A stretch of 64,000 nt of DNA from Xenoacremonium recifei. Taxonomy: Eukaryota > Ascomycota > Sordariomycetes > Hypocreales > Nectriaceae. Positions 1-10,258 of this stretch are shown piece by piece. The position numbers and the translations under genes are program-made. Under the pieces are notes generated by a model. It was not told the origin of the DNA. It made no database searches and saw nothing but the letters and a program-made list of their open reading frames with translations. Location: NCBI GenBank assembly GCA_012184525.1, contig WOFQ01000044.1, forward strand, positions 1 through 64,000. Direction: 5' to 3'. Within the stretch, counting starts at the first letter, position 1, and the number at the start of each line of letters is the position of its first letter.

Positions 1-152
1 AATTATATATATATACCCTAATTATATATATATACCCTAATTATATATATATACCCTAATTATATATATATTCCCTAATTATATATATATTCCCTAATTA
101 TATATATATTCCCTAATTATATATATATACCCTAATTATATATATATACCCT
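1..152. repeat. 19-bp tandem repeat array, 8 units
   Basis: Eight consecutive 19-bp units run from base 1 to base 152 with no spacing change. Each unit is AATT, an (AT)n tract, then CCCT. Units 1-3 and 7-8 end in ATACCCT, while units 4-6 end in ATTCCCT, so a variant has been amplified inside the array. Because the array starts at the window edge it probably continues outside. Each junction reads CCCTAA, the fungal telomere hexamer, but the spacing and AT tracts make it a minisatellite, not a telomere. Confidence 0.9.
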
Positions 153-655
153 TTTCTATATTATATATAAAATACTAATTAGTACACTTTTAGTATTAAT
201 ATTAATATTAGTATTACTAAAGATTTTCAATATTGGTTTAATAATACTAATACGAATTAGTATTAATACACAAAATACTAATTAGTATTATTCCAGGCAT
301 ATACTAAACTAAAATACTGAAATCACCTGCCTGATAATAATGAATATAATAACGTTTTACTATTAGGATCTCCTATATAACAATACCTGATATCTCATCT
401 GCCCTAGGGGCACTATAAGCTCTATAACTAATCAGCTAATTTATAATATAAAGATATAGAATTATATTAACTTCATAATCTTATACTCAATTACTGCACA
501 GGCTTTAATTGTGCGAATAATAGCACTGTAAGCAGTGAAATACTATATTTAGCAACCTTTTTTTTTTTATTTCTATATTAGTTATCCGGGCCTTTAGTTT
601 TAGTATACTAATTAGTATTATATATATATACTGAATATAATATATACAGTCTACT

Positions 656-1200
656 AACACCCTTCCTAGCCCTAGAGAGGGGGGGGGTGTATGGTCATAA
701 ATTCATAACACATACAGCCACATATAATAAATACAGCTATATATTGTAAAAAGTGGGTACTAGTCGTAGACAGTGGAAGTAATAGATGTGTTGAAGTTGT
801 TGATTTCTATCAGCTAGGTTGGATACACACAGCCCTTATATATTCAAAACCCTCGGCCTTCCTCGGCCTTCCTATCAGTCCGAGCTTATTCAAGCTGAAT
901 AGGTCGGCCTATTCAATCTATCCGATTTCTCGTAAGCCGGCGTGCCGTTGCAGCCGGACCCCTCATTTGGTCCGTCATATTCCGATTACCCCTCTTTTGG
1001 CCTCATTTGGTGAGATATTTACAATAGCTGTGTGTTTCCAATAGCTGTGTGTGTTATGTATGATATATGTAGCTATATATATTATATATATATAGCTGTG
1101 TGTTATATAGAGCCGATTATATTTGAATAGGGGTATGTGTTATCTGTTGGTTGTGTGTATTAACCCCCCACCCCCCCCTCCCTTGGGGCGGTATGTGATC
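656..1200. repeat. degenerate inverted-repeat element (MITE-like)
   Basis: A G-tract followed by GTG and then ATAACACATAC at about 680-715 is mirrored in reverse orientation at about 1128-1180, where a C-tract and the complement of ATAACACATAC occur at similar spacing. Shorter inner inverted matches (ACAGCT..ATTGTAAA) lie near 731 and 1020. Between them is a relatively GC-richer island (about 840-1010) containing a direct CGGCCTTCCT duplication. No coding capacity is seen. It looks like a small non-autonomous element eroded by mutation; alignment of the arms is imperfect, so the limits are approximate. Confidence 0.35.
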
Positions 1201-1508
1201 CGTATTTTCAGTATATTCAATATATGTAATATATGATATCTCTATGGCCTCTACTATATTTACTGCACTTATTGACCACTTTTTATAGTATATATATATA
1301 TATATATACTCTAACATTTAAATAGAAAAATGCTTAAATTTATTAGATATACTAATACTTATAACAGGAATATATAATATTTAAAAAGTACTATAAGTAC
1401 TTAAAATATTTAAAAAACCACTAAATACTAAATATATATATTCTTAACATTAGTATTAATATTCTTAGTATTTTAGTCAGTAGAATAAAACTAAATATTT
1501 TAGTATTA

Positions 1509-1610
1509 CCTGTTGATCTCGGGTGGGTCAACCACACAGCCCAACTAAGGGCTCTATCCCTTAGTTAGGGAAAAAAAACCCTCAGACTGGGACCAAATTT
1601 TCAGACAGCT
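1509..1610 (+). repeat. left terminal inverted repeat
   Basis: This is the left arm of the transposon, 102 bp. It is much less AT-rich than the interior and contains the internal palindrome-like CTAAGGG..CCCTTAG and an A8 tract followed by CCCTCAGA. It pairs with 4252-4353. Confidence 0.85.
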
Positions 1611-4251
1611 GCTGGATCTTTAAAGACACCTAAAATCACTAAAATTGAGTTTTGGCACTTTTTTTAACAGTCTATTTATACTTTTTATAATAAATCCGTA
1701 TTAATGAGGGAAAGAGAAGACAGTCAGCTAGCTAGCTTGTTGCCTTTGGCTCTGAGGGCTGCGTAAATGATGCAAATTAAACTCCTAATTGACGACTTTG
1801 AGAGACTTTTTTAGATAATTTATATACCTAATTAAATGCAAATCTAATCAGTATTAGTTGCCTCTGAGTCTTCTTTCTGGATAATACTTATTATTTAATA
1901 GTATCGTGACTGATGGGGCGGCGGCTGTATTAGTAGTAGTGCCAGTGCAGGCGGCAATAACCTCTTTTATGCGGGGACTAATTGCGGCAGCTATGGCTGC
2001 AGCTGTGAGGCTGTAATTAGTTTAATTTTATTATTATTATCAGATTTGATATTATTAAGCCCGTATTTATTATCCAGAATACTTATATTATCTTGATCTT
2101 TAAAGAGGTTAGGGCCAGTAAACTGTATACTGGTATTATTATCAGAAAGGGGGCTATTAAACTATTTAATTATATTTAATAGCTTAAAGGCTTAATAAGC
2201 CTTATGAATAGCTGCTTTTTAGTATTATAAGTAAGATTGTATATTAAAAAAGAAGAGTTATTTATTATTAAGCTGCTTAATAATTATTTTATAGCTAGCT
2301 TCTAATTTAATATATTAATCTTTAAGCTCTATATATTAAAGCTATTTTTTCTTTATTAATTATTTTATATAGCTATTAATTTTAATATTCTGATTTTCTT
2401 ATTATTAGTCTTTAAGAGATTTTATTTTTTAAAATATAAGACTCTTTATTATATAAAGCTATTAGTATTATGCTTTTTTAGCCTCTTGTTTATTATTAAG
2501 TTCTTATTATATAACTTTAATTTTATTAAATAAGATATTATTTAATTTAATAGGTAATTTAAAGGTCTTACTATAATATTATTATTTATTTAATAGTTTA
2601 AGGCGTTTATAATAGTTATATTAGAAGTTTTCCTGTTTAGAATATATAAGCTGAGCTTTATATATTACCTTAATAGCTTTATAAAGATTAGCTTAAATTA
2701 AGAAGCTTAGTAAATATAAATACTACTCAAAAGTCTATTTTATTATATTAATAGCTTAAATAAACTATAAATTATTAGAAAGAAGATCTAAATAAATTAG
2801 CTAAATTTTTAAATATAATCTCTTTTACTATATAAGGATATATTAAAATACTGGCTTCTTTAATAGTAGCTAAAGTTTGCTTTTTTTTAAAGCTAATTAT
2901 TATATTATGCCCTATAAAGCTTTTATTAAAAATATATTCAAGCGCTTATATAAATATAAAGTATATAAAAGAGAGGTTACCTTTATAAATTAATTATTAT
3001 AATACTTATTAATATATAGCTTTAAATAGCTAGAAGATTTTAATATTAAAAGGTTAAAGGATATATATTAAATAAGGCAGTAAGTTAAGAATAAGAATAT
3101 TGAATTTAATATAATATATAATAAATTTAAGCTCTATATAACTTATAAAGCTATTAATTATAAAGTAGTAGAAGATCTTCTTATTTTAAGGCTTATTATA
3201 GTTAAGGAATATTTTTATATAAATACTTTTAATTATAAGCTTCTTATTATATTTAAACTAGTTTTTAAGAAAAATACTAATTTATTAAGCTTTTGCTAAA
3301 TATAACTATAACTTTTTATTAAAGTATTAAAGCTATTTATATAATATCTTACTATTATTAAAGCTAGTATTAAGTTAAATAAAATAGAGATTATTATTAC
3401 CTTTAATATTAATAAAGCTAGAGGAAGGCTATATTTTAAAGATATATTAAAGGGAAATTCTATTATTAATTATATTACTGGCCTTTATAAATATTATTAT
3501 TTTGCAATTAGCCAGATTAATAGCCTATAATTATATTATTTAAGCTATTCTAATTATAAGTATTTTTATATACTCTTATAAATAACTAATTTGAATTTTA
3601 TACTTATCCTTATTCTATATCTTTAAGGGATTAATATTATATATTATAATAGTTTTTTATATATTATAGAAGAAATTCTTAATAATTAAAATATCCATAT
3701 ATTTAAATAACTTATAGGCCTTATTAATAGCTTTAATAAATAATAAATAAAGCTCTAAATAATACTATTTAAAGGCAGAATACTATTTATATAATATTTA
3801 AGGGGCTTCTAGATCTCTTACCCTAATTAATTCTATTACAGCTTCTTTAATTTAGGCTTACTCAGCTAAAAAGCTACTCTTTTATCTATATATAATATAC
3901 TGTAAATACAGCTTTCTGGGCCTTATCTAGTAAATACAGCTGCCTGACCGCCTTAATATTTAGTAAGTCTGTAATACCCTTATTTTTAAGCTCTTAAAGA
4001 GCTCTTTTAATTAAATATTTTGATATCTTTATTGTTATCGTAAGCCCTTAGATAGAAGCTGTTAAAGTTAGGGTTTTCTGAGTACTTTAGGTGAACCTCT
4101 GCGTATTAGCTTTATGCGCCTTTAAAATTTAAGTGGTAAGGAGCTAATGGAATACTGTCAGTATCTTTTAATGCAGTCTAATAGTTAATTGAACGAGTTT
4201 TAGTTGAAATATTGCGTAAAATAGCTTTTTGTTATTCTCAATTCTATAGCA

Positions 4252-4353
4252 AGCTGTCTGAAAATTTGCTCCTAATCTGAGGGTTTTTTTTCCCTAACTA
4301 AGGGACGGAGCCCTTAGTTGGGCTGTGTGGTTGACCCACCCGAGACCAACGGG
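4252..4353 (-). repeat. right terminal inverted repeat
   Basis: This is the right arm of the transposon, inverted relative to 1509-1610 and of identical length. It differs from the left arm by transitions plus one transversion, and ends in CAACGGG followed by TAGTATTA. Confidence 0.85.
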
Positions 4354-4958
4354 TAGTATTAGTATTAGTATTAGTATTTTAGTATTTCCTTTCTATGGAA
4401 GAATACTAATTAGATTTAGTCAGGGCTGTGATTTTAGTACTTTTAGTATTTTTATAGCTGGAATAATACTAAAAAGGTACTAATTAGTATTTTATATAAA
4501 ATATTAAATTATTATATATATATATATATTTAGAATTTATATTAAGAGAGTAATATATATATATAATAATTAAGCCTTATAATAAGGAAATAATATATAT
4601 ATTAAATATATTAAAAATACTAAAAATTCTTAGTATGACTAATACTAATACTAAATACTAAGGAATAATTTCACAGCCCTGGATTTAGTATACTAATATT
4701 AATACTAAATATTAAGTAATAAGTTCACACCCCTGCTCGCAAAGAACAGTTCCAGGTTCACGTCGATGGGGGAGTTGCGCGGTGTTTTTCTCAATTACGA
4801 CTAATGATGCAGCTAAGGCTGTATTTTCAATTCTGACATCTTCAAGCCTATCATTTACCCAAAATGCTTTATACCCCAAGAAGGTTAACTACCCCACCAA
4901 TACTCCGTGACCTCCCATTTGCGCCCCTTCTCCATCTTATTCTCATCAACCCCAGTGT

Positions 4959-7163
4959 TTACTGATGGGCGGTGCATTCGCGTCCACTGCTGTAGCTGCC
5001 GGTTTTACCCCGCGCGAGGCCGAGACAGCTCGCGACTTTATAGAAAATATCGACGTTACCAAAAGTACCGCTGAATGTTTCCTGACACGGACCCCAGGCA
5101 TATACTGGAACGTCTGTCAGTGAGTGAACGCCCTGGGCGTCCTCCGTGGGCAATGTGCCATTCACAACGAATCCATTAGGCGAGTCCTCAGGGTTGACGT
5201 AGTAATCACCAGAATCCTCCTCAAGCTCGACAGCGGGAACGCGAGATCCGTTCTTGCGAACCTTGTAATCTTCACGGTGGTCAGGTGCAGCACCGAAGCC
5301 AGCAGCAATGGCATATCTGGGCTCCCAGTTGACTGGGAAGTTAGGACCAGTGCCGTATTCGATGCCTTCGGCCTTCTTAGTGTACTGGGACTGGCCAGAC
5401 TCTTGGTAGACACCAATAGCCCGGCGTTTGGTGCGTTCGTCCTCTTGTTCGGTGAGATATTTGGTGTCAGCGGAACCAAAGACGCTGCGGTTGTCAGTAG
5501 TTGTCAGAATTGTCTTTTGACAAGGGACTTACTCAAATCCATGACCATGGTCAGCAGTGACGACGACCAGAGTCTCTTCGAGGATACCAAGCTCTCCGAG
5601 CTTGTCAATAGTGGCACGGATAGTGTCATCAAATTCCAGGAGATCACCAAGCGCCCGGTCGTAGTCAAGGACATGCATTTGCTTATCAATGGAAGCACCC
5701 TCTGACATGAGGAAGAAACCTTTATCACCGCCACGATTGTGCAGAATTTCCACAGCTTTGAGGGTCATATCCTTGAGACCGGGGAGATCAAGGGCATCAG
5801 AGTCACCACCGGAAGGGTCGTTCTCAAGACCCTCGAGGTTATCAGTGTAGACATTGCGGTCCAACCACACGGGCATATTGCTCTGACAAAAGACGCCGAG
5901 GGCTTTTTCGTTAGGGTCCGCGGCAAGCAGAGCAGTCTTGTTCAAGCTGATGGTATAGCCCTTCTTTTCGAACTCGGCATAGTAATCCTTGCCCTCGTAG
6001 GAGTCTTCACCTGCATAGAACTGCTCGGCACCGCCACCGAAGAAGACATCTGGGCCATTCTGCTTAGTCCAGCTATAGTTGGTCATGCCGTTGAGAGCCT
6101 GGTCAATTAGAGGGCCATACTCGCTTCGCAAGCGTGTGTGGCCAGTCAAGGCAATAGGAGTAGCATCAGCGAGGTATGCAGTTGAAACAGCACCCCAAGC
6201 GCCATTCTGAGACAAATTAGCCGTCATCATATGAGATGATGAGTAAAGTACTTACCCAAACACGGTGGAAAATCTCAACGATAGTTTCGACCTTAGGGTC
6301 ATCGAAAGGATCAGGGGAAGTGTCGGCATGAACACTGGCTTACAATCAGCGTTGAATTTTCACTTCCGAGGATCGAGGAACATACCCCATGGCGTTTACA
6401 GTACTCTTATGGCCAGAATAAAGGGCAGACGCCGAATTGGCGGAATCGGTGATGTAGCTGTCGATAGAATGTGTCATCTGGTGACCCACGATAGGGAACT
6501 CATCCATCTTCATAACCGACTGATATTTGCCGTTAATGCTCTTATGACCCAAGAGACGAGCGGCGGTGATCTGGATTCTATGAGATGGCGATCACTGCGG
6601 TGTACAGTTCCTTGACTCACCATATTAGTAGTCATACCATCGCCGATGAAGAAAACGACGTTCTTAGCCTTTCTCTCAGAGGCCAGATCGCGAACAGTCC
6701 AGGTCGCATTCGTTGTTTCGCCATCATAGTATTTTAGCGTCACAGTATATGTTCCAGGCTCGTACAGAGCGAGCTTGCGGTACGCCTTGGAGGCAACATT
6801 GACAACCGATGGAGCCTCTGCATCCTCGGCAAACAAATCTTCATACCAAGAGAAATCCCACGTCTCAAGCTTAGGCTCGTCGATTCCGAAGGCTTTGGCA
6901 AAGTCCTGAGGCTTACCGCCTTCTTTTGTGATGGTCACCTTGAAGTTCTCATCTGGTTTACCATCATGGGCAGCCTCTGAGCCATTGACAGGAGCATGGA
7001 CCTCAACTCTCAAATCGAATAGTTGGCCAGGAAGAAAATCGCTCTGGTCTGGGGGCAGAACGCAGCCAAGCGTGGGGCACGTTCCCAGGCGTTGATAAGT
7101 CTGGGCTGACACAGCCGAGATCGATGCTACCAGAACGGTAACGATGTTGAATTTCTTCAACAT
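4959..7163 (-). CDS. secreted alkaline phosphatase (PhoA-type), 668 aa
   Basis: It hydrolyses phosphomonoesters outside the cell. Five exons fit: 7163-6621, 6570-6386, 6334-6256, 6206-5533 and 5484-4959, with introns of 50, 51, 49 and 48 nt, all GT-AG and phase-consistent. The start is chosen because it opens a signal peptide (MLKKFNIVTVLVASISAVSA, residues 1-20). Family motifs are intact: metal-binding FFIGDGM (Asp175), the nucleophile region TDSANSA (Ser224) and the metal ligands in TADHGHGFD (residues 486-493). The ITAARL.GHKSINGKYQ and QMTHSIDSYITDSANSASALYSGHK blocks are typical of fungal alkaline phosphatases. It is the first gene next to the AT-rich block. It could release choline from phosphocholine near the choline oxidase genes, but that is only inference. 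Confidence 0.9.
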
Positions 7164-8499
7164 TTTGGAGGACCACGATAACCAGTAAGAGGGAATTGAG
7201 ACCTAGAGCATGGGGCTGGCAAAGAAGAGCTAAGACGCAATCCAAAATTCACAGAGCTTCTATTGCTGGAGATTTATACTTCGGTTGAGTCGATCCCACG
7301 TGGAAACGTGCATCTCTCCAAACGCGGAATCTCCTCCGGTCTGCCAAGTTGCGGTGATCGCAGTAATCGACTTCCTCAACGGGCTAGAGGAGCAAGACAA
7401 GGGCATTTCCAGCCATCATGATGTTGTGCGAGGTCGTGCCCGGTCTACCAGCTAGGAATAGGGCCGTTATTCAAGCCGACTTCGTTGAGCTAGGAATTAC
7501 TGGATAGTTTTGGTATCGATTGACGGCAAGCAATATGGGCACGTGTCTCAGCATCCTGTCCCGCCAAGAAAGCCGTACCAGGGCGCAAGAAAAACAATTG
7601 GAAGCAAGGTGCAGCATCAGTCGTTATTTGCTCCACTGGTGCTCCGTTGCTATTGCGCGTCACGTTTAGCCGCTTGGCAGTCTACGTAAGTTCATAGCTG
7701 GGGTCTCGAGTTGGCAGAGTTGCCAAGAGTATGGCGAGAGCAGCATCACATCGGACCCAACTCTCCCCACATGCACAGCCTCTCCCCTCTTGATAAGATC
7801 GAGAGTCGCATCGCCAGTTGAACTTGTGAAGCCTCGTGGGCGTATTCGTCCGCCTCATTGGCGGGGGTCCGGCCCACAATGCCCCGAGCTTAAACAAGCT
7901 TATTCATAAGCTGTGTTAGTCTATCGGATGAACCGGTGATTCGTCCTTCTCTTATTTAGATCAAGGTTCGAGCTAGAGTTGGCTGGCTCGTGTTGGTCTC
8001 CTGTCATGCCTCCGGTGCTTAGACTTCATTTGTCGAGGTCTACGGAGCACTGATGTCCAGTGTAGAGAGCAAACCTATCGATATATTCGAATCTTACTTA
8101 GACGTCGTCTTAAATGCCTCGGCGAGAATTTTCAGACAAATAAGTATTATGATGCTACTTGATTCAGCGGCTGTTGTAACTAAATGGCTCAATAGAACCT
8201 CGAAAGTAGTGCACGGCATATGATGATCAGCTCAGGCAATTCGAACGATGTGCAATCATGGTGGTGGAATATTCCAGCAAAGAGTTGGTACCGTAGTTGG
8301 TTCGGTCTGCTCCGAGGTGTCTCCACCATCGCAAGCCGCATGACAACACATCTGTCTCCATGGAATCAATTAAACCCCTTAGTGTGAATGGATACGCATG
8401 TAGGCATTTTATTTCACTTCTTTCTATCAAAAGTTATCAACGTAGGGTATGTATGAACACTGAGGCCCCAATACACTATACACAGCCGTACCGTTGTCT
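7164..8499. other. intergenic, 1.3 kb
   Basis: This is the shared region upstream of the alkaline phosphatase and downstream of the dehydrogenase. I see only short chance frames, no coding-like stretch and no recognisable RNA gene. Confidence 0.6.
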
Positions 8500-9519
8500 T
8501 TAGTAAGAGTTCAGCACAATCGCAAGTCGTCCGCCATCGACAACGTTGATCAAACCGTTGCAATAAGATCCTGCTCGACTCGCCAGGTACACCACAGTAC
8601 CACCCATTTCTTCTCGCCCGCCATACCGCCCGGCCGGGATCCACACTGGGCTAGTTTGAGGCTCCTTCGCAGCATCACGACTCGCAATGAGACCCGCGGA
8701 AAGCTCCGAAGGAAACACTGTTTCACATGTAAGCTCAACGAAACTATGTGGTAACCAGAGAAGTAGAGAGAATGAGAAGAGAGCAAGAAGCTTTGCTTAC
8801 ATCCCGGAGCAATGGCATTGAATCGAATTCCATAGCCAGCGAATTGAGTGCTGAGAAGCTTTGTCAACTGCGACACGGCAGCCTTGCTACCGCCATATGC
8901 AGGGGACGTAACAAGTCCCCTGACGTGTGCCGACACGCTAGTGGTGAAGATGACCTGGCTCTGGATTGCAGGGTACTCGGTGTCATCGCGAAGGGGGGCA
9001 CCATATCCTCCGTTCATGGCTCTCTTGTTGCCCGCATCCAGGAGCTCAAGGAATGCAAGGGCGGTATAATAAGACCCAGTCACATTAATGTGGTAAGCAC
9101 TTGTGAAGTCTTTCATGGGCGTTTCCTCAAAGAGCCTCTTCCGTAGGTCCTTGATGCTCAGGCTCACGTCAACACCCTTTGGACCCGTTGTTCCCGAATT
9201 GGCCACCAAGAGGTTGATATGTCCACTTTCTTTTGTAACAATATCTACTGCCGATTGAAGAGATTCTTTCGATCCAATATCACATTCGATTGGGTAGAGC
9301 CCTTTTGTCTGAGCAGCAGCTTGGTCGAGCACATCCTTACGGCGCCCAAGAATGTAGACTCTGGCCGCGCCAGCTCCCATGAGAGCTTGAGCCATCATCA
9401 AACCAAGGCCTGCATCTGATCAGCAAGAGATTTCGGCTAAAATCAATGAACTTACCAGTTCCCCCACCCGTAATAACTGCCACGAGGCCGTCGACCCGAA
9501 ACACAGCAGCGGTATCCAT
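8500..9519 (-). CDS. short-chain dehydrogenase/reductase, 296 aa
   Basis: An NAD(P)-dependent oxidoreductase of the classical SDR family; the substrate is unknown. Three exons: 9519-9456, 9409-8801 and 8717-8500, with introns of 46 and 83 nt. The first intron splits the cofactor glycine motif, which reads TGGGTGLGL after splicing. Further motifs are the NLLVANSG block, the catalytic Ser in FTTSVSAH, the YGGSK catalytic pair (Tyr and Lys) and NAIAPGLFPSEL after the active site. The C-terminal GGTVVYLASRAGSYCNGLINVVDGG is the usual last strand of this family. It lies on the same strand as the phosphatase, esterase and aldehyde dehydrogenase, but the gaps are 0.7-1.3 kb, so each has its own promoter. 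Confidence 0.9.
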
Positions 9520-10258
9520 TCTTGCGTTGATAGTAAGTAATTCTTATTGCGCTACGCATTGGTGCTGAAAATGTCACAAAGGCGATTTTTCGACATGACG
9601 CCGCAAATCTACCTTTTATGTGTCTTTGAAGATCGTAGACTTACGACTCGAAGTTTAGCACAGAACTCCTAACTCCGCGGTGGATTTTTTTGTGTTCGTA
9701 GTTGTGATCAGAGGACTACTAATCTGTGGTTTAATAGAGCATCCCCTAACTCCGAGACCGGCGTTTTGGATTGCCTCTTTCGTCTTGAGACTTTGTGTTC
9801 CGTGGAAATTCACGTTCAGTTGCTCTTTCCACTGGAGGGTCTAAAGGAGCCTGATTTATCAGCACTGCTCCGTAGCGGATTCGTATGGACGGATTTGGAT
9901 TTGGATCATCCACTAATGGCTGTCCATGTCCATCTGCCACGGAGTTGAATGTTCCACGGAAACTCTTTTGCCATCACCTAAAATAGCATACAAGTACAAG
10001 AAAGATTTCAAGTTGATTATTCCTTTGCTGACAGAAGTAGTTTGGATATTAATGGCAAAATTCAGTTGCTTGTATTTTCGTGTAGCTGTTCAGATGGACG
10101 ATCCAGATTTGCAACACAGTGGGTGAGCAAACATCCCAACACCAAATATCCGGTGCTAAATAGGGCCGGAACTGTCCAAGCCTTTCCACTACTCCCCATA
10201 GATGAACCTGGAGTTGTTCAGCTAGCATGGGATGACAATCTAAGGCCCAATTTCCGTG
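9520..10258. other. intergenic, 0.74 kb
   Basis: This is the promoter side of the dehydrogenase and the 3' side of the carboxylesterase. Nothing coding-like or repetitive was recognised. Confidence 0.6.

Larger units (their letters stand above)
1501..4361. mobile_element. mutated DNA transposon with 102-bp terminal inverted repeats
   Basis: The 102 bp at 1509-1610 match the reverse complement of 4252-4353 at 95 of 102 positions by my alignment; six of the seven differences are transitions. The outer end reads CCYGTTGRTCTCGGG. Both ends are flanked by TAGTATTA (1501-1508 and 4354-4361), a possible 8-bp target duplication, but the neighbourhood is full of this word, so a TA duplication of a Tc1/mariner element is equally possible. 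The ~2.6 kb interior is extremely AT-rich with stops in all frames, so any transposase is destroyed. Family cannot be assigned from what remains. Confidence 0.75.
1..4735. repeat. AT-rich, gene-free repeat block (RIP-like isochore)
   Basis: The first ~4.7 kb is overwhelmingly A/T and dense in TpA, with no open frame that resembles a protein; every frame is closed by stops. The words TAGTATTA and AATACTAATTAG recur throughout. The block ends abruptly near 4735, after which composition becomes balanced and coding begins. In filamentous ascomycetes this pattern is classically produced by repeat-induced point mutation (C to T, mainly at CpA) acting on transposons. The block holds the 19-bp array, the weak inverted-repeat element and the 102-bp-TIR element listed separately. 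No active gene is visible in it. Confidence 0.85.

Noticed and set aside
1..152. A telomere, because CCCTAA recurs
   Set aside because: The hexamer occurs once per 19 bp inside AT tracts and is not tandem (CCCTAA)n, so it is a minisatellite.
1509..1610. A direct-repeat LTR reading of the 102-bp repeats
   Set aside because: The two copies are in inverted, not direct, orientation, so they are not LTRs.
2037..2045. A further ATCWGATAA site
   Set aside because: It lies inside the AT-rich transposon remnant far from any siderophore gene, as expected by chance in such composition.
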